Part shown: piece by piece, positions 1 through 5,158 of the stretch
Layout: every line of letters begins with the position of its first letter
How positions within the stretch are numbered: the first letter of the stretch is position 1
Assembly: GCA_020627425.1 (NCBI GenBank)
Contig: JAHKXX010000038.1
Coordinates: forward strand, 1 to 5,158
DNA: 5,158 bases
From: a bacterium
Lineage (GTDB): Bacteria; Bacillota; Clostridia; Oscillospirales; Acutalibacteraceae
Direction: 5' to 3'
Made by a program: the position numbers and the translations under genes
Notes under the pieces: generated by a model
Databases searched by the model: none
The model's input: the letters and a program-made list of their open reading frames with translations, nothing else
Told to the model about the DNA's origin: nothing

Positions 1-1
1 A

Positions 2-3000
2 CAGCTTTCCTCATCAGCAGTAAAGGCATTCTCAGCCGGCTATATCCAGATGCTTCTTCCTTTCAACCAGCAGTATTCAAGTACTTTGCAGAGCGGATAT
101 TATCAGCTGTTCATGGATGCGGTGGCTTCAAATCTGAATATAACAAGTGTGTCAGGTCAGGATCCCGACATAATAGATTCAGCCTCTAACCTTGATACTC
201 CCCAGCTTGTCAAGGCTGATATAGACGGTATGAACGAATACTATGGACGTACTGATCCGTTTGAACTGAAAACACTCGGATATGCTGTCAAAGAAAGAAG
301 ATATTTTGATAACTATTCGAATATTGCACAGTCATTCAGAATTTCAAACGGCGGTAAATCAGGAAATGAAATAGGAAAGACAAACCTTTTCTGTGATTCT
401 GATATGAATCCGATAAACGGTGACGGCTATAATGACAACGGTCTGGGGGAGACCCCGCTTAACTCTACAGTATATATAAAGGGTGATGCGTACTTCAATA
501 GTGTAGAGATAGACACCGGAGATGAGACTTCTCCGCATTATGCTCTCAACGATCCGCTTTATAATACGGATGGCTTTGAGCTGACGGAATATAATTACCT
601 GACGGCACTGAATATACTGCAAAAATTTGACGCAGATGTTTACACAGTTACAGGTACAGAGCCAATAATACGGCAAAAAAGCGGAAAGGAACTGAACGAT
701 AAGTTAGGGGATAATTTCAGTATTAAGACAGATGAAACCGAAACAGCCTGGTCTAACACGGCTACTACCAGCTATGAGCTTACTATCCTTTATGCCGCTA
801 AGAATGAACAGGGAGATAACTGGACTAAGATACAAAAAACCGATACATCCTCTGACCCCGTAATAAACTATGATGACGGCGGTACGGCGGATATGGTAAA
901 GTATCGCGAAGAGAATCTTCTGTACTTCAAAAGCCTTGATGATCTTCATATGGCACTTGGCACAAACGCGAAATGTGTAGCGATACTATATCAATTCAGA
1001 AATTGTGTAATAAGGGACGAAAGATCCATAACCTGCTATGCCAAAGCAAATGTTACCGGTGAATTTGATAAAGTCGGCGGCACATATTGTACGACAAACG
1101 ATGTAAGAGGTTGGTTTACATACCGTCCGTATTACAAGATATACTTTGCCGATAAGACGGTAGCTGACCATACATATCAATACAACTGGGTGGATTCACA
1201 GCGTAATCCCTCTGCGCAGACCACCGATCCGGATGCAGATGATTATACGCCTGCTGTTTACGGGTTTGCGCTTCCTCCGTCGGAATTCATACACGGAGTT
1301 CCCGATGATGCACAGTACGACCATTCGGATAAGTACACAGTCTATACACAGAACAATGAATACCCCGTAATGGTAAGCGCGTATACGGATTACTATACTA
1401 AGACGCGTTACCGTAACGGTGTAAAGGTCGGCGGTACTCACAACGGAATGGAAAACGGAAATACACTGCTACTATATTCCGTAGATACAAGTATAGATCT
1501 GAATGTTGAAACAAAGATCGCCGGTTCGAATACCGTCAAAGAAACATACACGATAACCTATGGTGAGCGTGATGTAAAATATCGTGTTACGCCGCATATC
1601 ACAATAGCCAGCGGAGTTACAAAAACCGAGCTTACCCGTAACGGTACGCAAAGCACAGAGATCACGATCGTAATAAATGTTCCCAAGTATCTTTCGTATA
1701 TTCCCGGAAGCCTCGTGGCTGACTATACACACAGTGATTATGAGGACGGAGCGCTTGTATGGGATGTCAGCTCGTCACCGGGTGATGAAGGCTCAACGGT
1801 GATCACGATCAAAACCTTTGTTTCGGATATTGATAAAGTGTTGCCGGAGCTGTTCTATGACTGTCATATCGGTGATGAGAGTAATTCTGAAAATGATATT
1901 CCCGAATCAGGAACATCACTTGTCACTTATGCCGAGATACAGGCAAAATATGCTGAAACCAATCTTATGGCTGCCCAGACTCATTCGGATACCGCAAGCA
2001 TCAATATACTGAAGGTATCTCAGGATGGTATCTCTGAGTCCACGGAAGAATATCTTCTTGAATTAGGTGACGATATAGAATATATTCTTACATATGCAAA
2101 CAGCACACCCGACTCGGTCAACGATATACAGGCGGTCAGTGTTCTGCCGCATAACGGTGACGGAAGAAGCACTCAGTTTACCGGAGGATATAAGATCAAA
2201 AGCTTTATAATAGAATTCTCTTCGGACGAGGACTGCGATACGTTTGTATCAGGCGGCGGCAGTCTGTCGCTTACGGATGATGACTTTAAGTGGGCAGTAC
2301 CCTCAACATCAAGTGAACAGAACCAGTATTACGAAGGATTTTATACAGACTCTTCTATAGCAAGAACAACTCTAAGCTATACACGCGATGGTACGAAGAA
2401 GCTCGTATATGACGCTTCGTCTCTGGGCAGAGCAGTATATGCCTATGATTCTTCGGATCAGGAGGTCAGCAAGGCACCGGCTCTATACGCCGCTATTCCG
2501 AGAATAGGGGGCAACGGACGCTTTAATATTCGTGTGATCCTGTCGCCCAAGGTGTCAGAGTCAGGTACAACTCTTATAGAGAGCGGTACGGGCGTGAATA
2601 ATACTAAGACACAAACAGGCGGAAACATATATTCCAACAGCTTTATTTACCGCAAAAGAAGGTCGGCAACAAGCTTTTTTACACCTATATCTTCAAATAT
2701 AGTCGGCTCCACGGTTATCAAACGATCCGCTTCGGGCGTTGTGTGGATGGATCAGGATCATGACGGACTATATAATACCCCCCAATGGGTGGCATATAAC
2801 AATGGCCTTGCCGATGCAAATAAGATCGCAGTTGAGTATCCGATAGCAAATCTGAAGGTTACTCTGTTCAAACTCACAGGGGCAGAAAACACAATGTCAC
2901 CCGCGGTTGACGTCTTGGGAAATGAGATCGCGCCGAAGTATACAGATGAAAAAGGTAAGTATGTTTTTGAGAATCTGCCCACAGGCAACTATGCAGTGAT

Positions 3001-4624
3001 CTTTGATGACGATGAAAACAAATATCGGTTTATGTCAACGGATCCAAATATGCCGGAGCAGCCTCTTGAATTCGAAAAACTGAGTGTTACAAGTACAGTG
3101 AATTCGCAGGCAAACAGAGGAAACAAATTCGTTCCGGTATATTCGGAATCCTCAGGCACTACTCTCAATAAGGCAAAGCTGTACGATATGGTTATAAATA
3201 TGCCTGAAAAGAATATGGTTCCTACGTCGGATTATATCAGTACGGACTGGAACCTTGGGCTGTATTTCCAGGATATTACCGTTCATAAAACCTGGAAGAA
3301 TATGATCTACGGTATTCCTTCCGAAACAACGATCGTTTTCGATATTGAGGGAAAGGAACAGGGCTCCGGAAATGTAGTATACGGTGCGGAAATATCTATG
3401 ACTAATCACGTTGACCCCGTAACTAATCCCGACGGAGAGGTAAAAGGATACTTTACCGAAGACGGTGGCGTTCCCGAGCCTGTCAATCTTACGATCGTCA
3501 ACAATGACGCTGACCATACAGTTATCTGGGATATATCTGATGATGACAGGTTATTCCTCAGAGGAGAAAATGAAAACGGAGGGATCGATTACACTATCAG
3601 AGAGATAAGAACTGAGCATTACGGCAGAAATGTCAGCGAGTTCTATAATATCAGTGAAAATGATGATATCGACGATGTCACCAAAAACAGGATCCACAAT
3701 ATAACCAACAGTCAGATACTTGGTTCAGTTACTATTATGAAACAGACAGGAGGAGATGAAGCACTGGAAGGTGCAGAATTCAGTCTGTATCAGGTATATA
3801 CAAAGGGAACTCCTGATTCTGTAGATTATTACGGCAGCAAAGAGGGCGTCGGAGTTACTCTGACCGATGCTAACCGATATGCTGCCGGCAGCACAACAAG
3901 ATATTACAAGGTGAGAATAGGAAATCAGGCAGTGCTAGATCTTCTAAAGGATCTTGGAATGTATAACAGCGAATCTAACATCCTTACGATCACAAGGACC
4001 GACGGCACTGAAGAACAAATAGTTCACAAGGAAATATCTGATGGAACCACATATTATTATTACAATACTACGGTAACGGAATCCTTCAGCTATGAAATGA
4101 TCCTCGGAGGTATTGATGAGTACAACCATTTAATGAACGTTGATCATCTCATTGACAGCAACGATATGTATTATCATTCAAACGGAAAGACATATCCTGT
4201 TCTCAGACGTCGTGTTGATGGTGTACGTGAGTTCTACATCACTGTAAGTGTTCAGCCTTCAGATTTTGAAAAGGTTGCAGTTGTAGAATTTGAAAACCTA
4301 CCCTTGTATAACCTTAACGGAGATCCGATCTATTATACAGTGCGCGAAACAAAAGAACCAAACGGATATGTTTCCCTTGGAAATTTCAAATCACTTACGG
4401 GTCTCGATCTATATAACGGAGGTTATAATGCAACACATGATTTCAGCTTTGCGGTGGTAAACAATAAAGAGATAGAACTGCCGCTCAGCGGTGAAAATCC
4501 GCTTTTTGTTATCATAATGATCGGTACTATTCTTACAGTTCTCGGATCGGTAAGCTTTGTACTGCTTCGGCACAAGAAAAAGCACGGACAACTGCCAATT
4601 GTACTTGTCCGGTTTCTTGAGTAG
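2..4624 (+). CDS. Large LPXTG-type cell-wall-anchored adhesin / pilus tip-like protein, 5' partial
   Basis: This is a secreted surface protein, probably attached to peptidoglycan or a pilus by a sortase and acting in adhesion. The frame is open to the left edge, so the start and signal peptide are missing; ATG 50 has no ribosome binding site and is internal. With the codon at nt 2 as residue 1, 1540 residues are visible. Residues 1 to about 525 are Tyr/Asp/Asn/Thr-rich and unassigned. Two DUF11-like modules lie at about nt 1580-1940 and 1997-2650. An SdrD-B-like module spans about 2732-3035, with SGVVW followed by the acidic loop DQDHDG and then GKYVFENLPTGNY. A Cna-B-type module spans 3272-3710, with candidate isopeptide residues K1096 (VHKTW), E1201 (YTIREI) and N1233 or N1236. 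A SpaA-type module spans 3716-4465, with K1247, E-box E1449 (YTVRETKEPNGY) and N1487. LPLSG, a membrane segment and RHKKKH follow. The bond residues are inferred from family patterns. The ligand is unknown. Confidence 0.9.
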   Translation, partial: QLSSSAVKAFSAGYIQMLLPFNQQYSSTLQSGYYQLFMDAVASNLNITSVSGQDPDIIDSASNLDTPQLVKADIDGMNEYYGRTDPFELKTLGYAVKERRYFDNYSNIAQSFRISNGGKSGNEIGKTNLFCDSDMNPINGDGYNDNGLGETPLNSTVYIKGDAYFNSVEIDTGDETSPHYALNDPLYNTDGFELTEYNYLTALNILQKFDADVYTVTGTEPIIRQKSGKELNDKLGDNFSIKTDETETAWSNTATTSYELTILYAAKNEQGDNWTKIQKTDTSSDPVINYDDGGTADMVKYREENLLYFKSLDDLHMALGTNAKCVAILYQFRNCVIRDERSITCYAKANVTGEFDKVGGTYCTTNDVRGWFTYRPYYKIYFADKTVADHTYQYNWVDSQRNPSAQTTDPDADDYTPAVYGFALPPSEFIHGVPDDAQYDHSDKYTVYTQNNEYPVMVSAYTDYYTKTRYRNGVKVGGTHNGMENGNTLLLYSVDTSIDLNVETKIAGSNTVKETYTITYGERDVKYRVTPHITIASGVTKTELTRNGTQSTEITIVINVPKYLSYIPGSLVADYTHSDYEDGALVWDVSSSPGDEGSTVITIKTFVSDIDKVLPELFYDCHIGDESNSENDIPESGTSLVTYAEIQAKYAETNLMAAQTHSDTASINILKVSQDGISESTEEYLLELGDDIEYILTYANSTPDSVNDIQAVSVLPHNGDGRSTQFTGGYKIKSFIIEFSSDEDCDTFVSGGGSLSLTDDDFKWAVPSTSSEQNQYYEGFYTDSSIARTTLSYTRDGTKKLVYDASSLGRAVYAYDSSDQEVSKAPALYAAIPRIGGNGRFNIRVILSPKVSESGTTLIESGTGVNNTKTQTGGNIYSNSFIYRKRRSATSFFTPISSNIVGSTVIKRSASGVVWMDQDHDGLYNTPQWVAYNNGLADANKIAVEYPIANLKVTLFKLTGAENTMSPAVDVLGNEIAPKYTDEKGKYVFENLPTGNYAVIFDDDENKYRFMSTDPNMPEQPLEFEKLSVTSTVNSQANRGNKFVPVYSESSGTTLNKAKLYDMVINMPEKNMVPTSDYISTDWNLGLYFQDITVHKTWKNMIYGIPSETTIVFDIEGKEQGSGNVVYGAEISMTNHVDPVTNPDGEVKGYFTEDGGVPEPVNLTIVNNDADHTVIWDISDDDRLFLRGENENGGIDYTIREIRTEHYGRNVSEFYNISENDDIDDVTKNRIHNITNSQILGSVTIMKQTGGDEALEGAEFSLYQVYTKGTPDSVDYYGSKEGVGVTLTDANRYAAGSTTRYYKVRIGNQAVLDLLKDLGMYNSESNILTITRTDGTEEQIVHKEISDGTTYYYYNTTVTESFSYEMILGGIDEYNHLMNVDHLIDSNDMYYHSNGKTYPVLRRRVDGVREFYITVSVQPSDFEKVAVVEFENLPLYNLNGDPIYYTVRETKEPNGYVSLGNFKSLTGLDLYNGGYNATHDFSFAVVNNKEIELPLSGENPLFVIIMIGTILTVLGSVSFVLLRHKKKHGQLPIVLVRFLE
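4478..4585 (+). other. C-terminal sortase sorting signal (LPLSG + membrane segment + basic residues)
   Basis: The segment encodes LPLSG (nt 4478-4492), a Ser variant of LPXTG, then ENP, a hydrophobic stretch of about 22 residues (nt 4502-4567), and RHKKKH. This is the standard tripartite signal: sortase cleaves before the last Gly and joins the protein to the cell wall or a pilin lysine. The Ser in place of Thr is seen in some Clostridia sortase substrates and may mark a particular sortase partner. Twelve further residues follow the basic patch, which is longer than usual. Confidence 0.85.
4585..4611 (+). other. 7-bp inverted repeat overlapping the last codons of the adhesin gene
   Basis: CGGACAA (4585-4591) and TTGTCCG (4605-4611) are perfect inverted repeats around a 13-nt loop containing the palindrome CAATTG. 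A modest T-rich run (GTTTCTT) follows. It could act as a weak terminator or mRNA processing hairpin at the gene end, but the loop is large, the T-tract is interrupted and the stem lies inside the coding region. Chance occurrence is quite possible. Confidence 0.25.
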
Positions 4625-4660
4625 TAAAAAAACTGTATCCGGGAAGAAAGGAGATGTATT

Positions 4661-4714
4661 GTGAGATCAGAAAATCAAAAGGGAGTGATTTTCCCTGATC
4701 GAATTCACTATTAG
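4661..4714 (+). CDS. Possible 17-residue leader peptide ORF (GTG start)
   Basis: A near-consensus Shine-Dalgarno site, AAAGGAG at 4647-4653, is followed after 7 nt by GTG and 17 codons ending in TAG at 4712-4714. The peptide would start MRSENQKG and end DRIHY. It has no signal peptide or membrane segment and I recognise no family. The site lies 36 nt after the adhesin stop codon and 56 nt before the next gene start. It may be a leader peptide that couples or attenuates translation of the downstream gene, because the hairpin at 4665-4700 lies wholly inside it. It could also be the leftover start of a decayed gene. An overlapping ATG at 4654 (14 codons, ending in TGA) abuts the Shine-Dalgarno site and is a worse start. 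The ribosome binding site is clear; that a peptide matters is inference. Confidence 0.3.
   Translation: MRSENQKGVIFPDRIHY
4665..4700 (+). promoter_or_regulatory. Bulged 13-bp intergenic hairpin, possible attenuator or processing element
   Basis: GATCAG (4665-4670) pairs with CTGATC (4695-4700), and AAAATCA (4671-4677) pairs with TGATTTT (4686-4692). CC at 4693-4694 forms a 2-nt bulge and AAAGGGAG forms an 8-nt loop. No T-tract follows, so it is not a standard intrinsic terminator. It lies between the adhesin stop and the next gene start, inside the possible 17-codon ORF, so a translating ribosome would disrupt it. A role in setting relative expression of the two genes is inferred. Confidence 0.45.
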
Positions 4715-4756
4715 CACGACAGACACAAAACTGACTATACAAAAAAAATTCAGAGA

Positions 4757-4763
4757 AAGAAGG
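4757..4763 (+). promoter_or_regulatory. Ribosome binding site deciding the ATG 4771 start
   Basis: AAGAAGG at 4757-4763 stands 7 nt before ATG 4771, which opens a typical signal peptide (MKKTAVTK...). This fixes 4771 as the ancestral start of the second gene. The later in-frame ATG at 4831, the only one downstream of the stop at 4795, has no Shine-Dalgarno site and lies in the middle of the signal peptide. Confidence 0.65.
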
Positions 4764-4770
4764 CTAAACC

Positions 4771-5118
4771 ATGAAAAAAACCGCTGTAACCAAATGAATC
4801 ACGATCTTTGCTGCAACTGTAATAGCAGCAATGCCCTTTGCAACCTCAGTGTCTGCTGCGGATGCAACAGTCAATATCCCCGCGACTGCCTATGTAAAGG
4901 AAGTAAAGGACAACACAGATAGCCTTATCAAAGGCAATCTTGAAGTATCTATTCCCGATGATGTGTCCGGCTCTTATAACCGCAAAGTATGTCCCCCGAG
5001 TCTCGCCTGCCGGCTCGGTCGGTGCTTCTGCTTCGCAGAGGTGTCCACTGGACACCCGCACCCTCTAAGGCGGCGGGTGCCATATATCCGTTCAGTGGGA
5101 GTAAAAATCTCCCACTGA
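4771..5118 (+). pseudogene. Secreted protein gene with in-frame TGA at codon 9, interrupted by a GC-rich repeat element
   Basis: From ATG 4771 the frame encodes the basic start MKKTAVTK, a TGA at 4795-4797, and then a hydrophobic core (ITIFAATVIAAMPF) and a cleavage region (SVSAADA, cut probably after residue 29 or 30). The signal peptide is continuous across the stop, so the TGA interrupts a formerly intact gene; a CGA (Arg) to TGA change would fit the sequence KRI. The mature part begins ATVNIPATAYVKEVKD and continues to about IPDDVSGSYN (nt 4980). I recognise no family; a small secreted or pilin-like partner of the upstream adhesin is only a guess from position. After about 4982 the frame runs through a GC-rich hairpin element and gives a Cys/Arg-rich tail ending at TGA 5116-5118, which does not look like native protein. 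A sequencing error at the TGA cannot be excluded. Any 3' remainder is outside the window. Confidence 0.6.
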
Positions 5119-5121
5119 ACG
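5089..5121. repeat. Perfect 13-bp hairpin with A-rich 7-nt loop
   Basis: CGTTCAGTGGGAG (5089-5101) is exactly complementary to CTCCCACTGAACG (5109-5121), with loop TAAAAAT. This is the strongest secondary structure in the window. No T-tract follows on either strand, so it is not a standard terminator. It lies in the right half of the GC-rich repeat element. Confidence 0.7.
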
Positions 5122-5124
5122 ACA

Positions 5125-5141
5125 GCAAGCCTACGGCTTGC
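5125..5141. repeat. Perfect 7-bp hairpin with TAC loop
   Basis: GCAAGCC (5125-5131) pairs perfectly with GGCTTGC (5135-5141) around TAC. It begins 3 nt after the 13-bp hairpin and is followed by CTTTGCTTG, part of which could offer an alternative pairing for the GCAAG arm. It looks like part of the same repeat element. A weak terminator-like role (stem then CTTTGCTTG) is possible but not convincing. Confidence 0.5.
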
Positions 5142-5158
5142 CTTTGCTTGTTGAAAGC

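Larger units (their letters stand above)
4982..5147. repeat. GC-rich structured repeat element, probable insertion (about 166 bp, ends approximate)
   Basis: Counted GC rises from 39 of 100 (4891-4990) to 67 of 100 (4991-5090). The stretch is dense in inverted repeats: CCGAG/CTCGG (4996-5000 with 5014-5018), a 7-bp stem with one G-T pair (5025-5031 with 5035-5041), GGTGTCC/GGACACC around ACT (5040-5046 with 5050-5056), CACCCGC/GCGGGTG (5053-5059 with 5073-5079, which overlaps and competes with the previous stem), and the two hairpins at 5089-5121 and 5125-5141. GCAAAG (4982-4987) and CTTTGC (5142-5147) could close the whole unit or be terminal inverted repeats, though 6 bp may be chance. No transposase or flanking duplication is visible. 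It may be a MITE-like element, a dispersed palindromic repeat, or a structured RNA. Strand is undetermined and the right end may lie further on. Confidence 0.5.

Noticed and set aside
50..52. ATG 50 as the start of the large gene
   Set aside because: The frame is open to the left edge, there is no ribosome binding site before the ATG, and no signal peptide follows although the protein has a C-terminal sorting signal.
2649..2666. Basic cluster YRKRRS as a protease processing site
   Set aside because: It falls at the end of the DUF11-like module before the next stalk domain; one basic run in a linker is not enough to claim cleavage.
3152..3517. Minus-strand open frame of 121 codons inside the adhesin gene
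   Set aside because: It lies opposite conserved Cna-B-type coding sequence and resembles no protein; the other antisense frames across the gene are shadows in the same way.
4711..4741. Promoter for the second gene (TTAGCA ... TATACA)
   Set aside because: Each box matches only 4 of 6 consensus bases and the spacer is 19 nt, which is too weak to call in an AT-rich interval.
4795..4831. Selenocysteine insertion at TGA 4795, suggested by a 7-bp stem TTGCTGC/GCAGCAA (4808-4814 with 4825-4831)
   Set aside because: A bacterial SECIS usually has a G near the start of a small apical loop, and this loop begins AAC; selenocysteine in a cleaved signal peptide would also serve no purpose. The repeat follows from Ala/Ala-rich codons.
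4846..5061. Minus-strand ORF of 71 codons
   Set aside because: It spans the junction between the broken gene and the repeat element, has no convincing start site, and its Cys/Glu/Pro-rich beginning comes from the hairpin sequences.
4831..5118. Separate 95-codon gene starting at ATG 4831
   Set aside because: The ATG has no Shine-Dalgarno site and lies inside the signal peptide that begins at 4771; the second half is translation of the GC-rich repeat element.
4982..5158. CRISPR array or group II intron end
   Set aside because: There are no regularly spaced direct repeats and I see no recognisable intron domain V sequence; the inverted repeats differ from one another.

Overview
The window is almost filled by one very large plus-strand gene for a surface protein of a Gram-positive bacterium. 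It reads in from the left edge, so the start is missing, and stops at 4624. At least 1540 residues are visible. The order is: a long N-terminal region I cannot assign, two DUF11-like beta-sandwich modules, an SdrD-B-like module with an acidic loop, a Cna-B-type module, a SpaA-type prealbumin-fold module with a pilin E-box, and a C-terminal sorting signal (LPLSG, hydrophobic segment, basic residues). This is the layout of a sortase-anchored adhesin or pilus tip/shaft protein. The fold families, the moderate GC content and the strong Shine-Dalgarno sites suggest a gut Clostridia member (Ruminococcus / Oscillospiraceae-like). That placement is inference. TGA never occurs as a sense codon in the big frame, so the standard bacterial code applies.

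Positions 4625-4770 are a short intergenic stretch. It holds a near-consensus Shine-Dalgarno site, a possible 17-codon GTG-started leader ORF (4661-4714), and a 13-bp bulged hairpin (4665-4700) lying inside that ORF. A second, weaker hairpin (4585-4611) sits over the last codons of the big gene. Such elements could tune expression between the large protein and the next gene, but the sequence does not prove this.

From 4771 a second secreted protein begins, with a good ribosome binding site and a textbook signal peptide. It is damaged twice. Codon 9 is TGA, and after about 72 codons the sequence changes abruptly at about 4982-4990 from 39% GC (4891-4990) to 67% GC (4991-5090). The GC-rich stretch is packed with perfect short inverted repeats, including a 13-bp perfect hairpin at 5089-5121, and looks like an inserted structured repeat. 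The downstream remainder of the gene, if any, lies outside the window. In pilus loci a large tip adhesin is often followed by a smaller secreted pilin gene and a sortase. Only the first two positions of such a locus can be seen here, and no sortase is in view.
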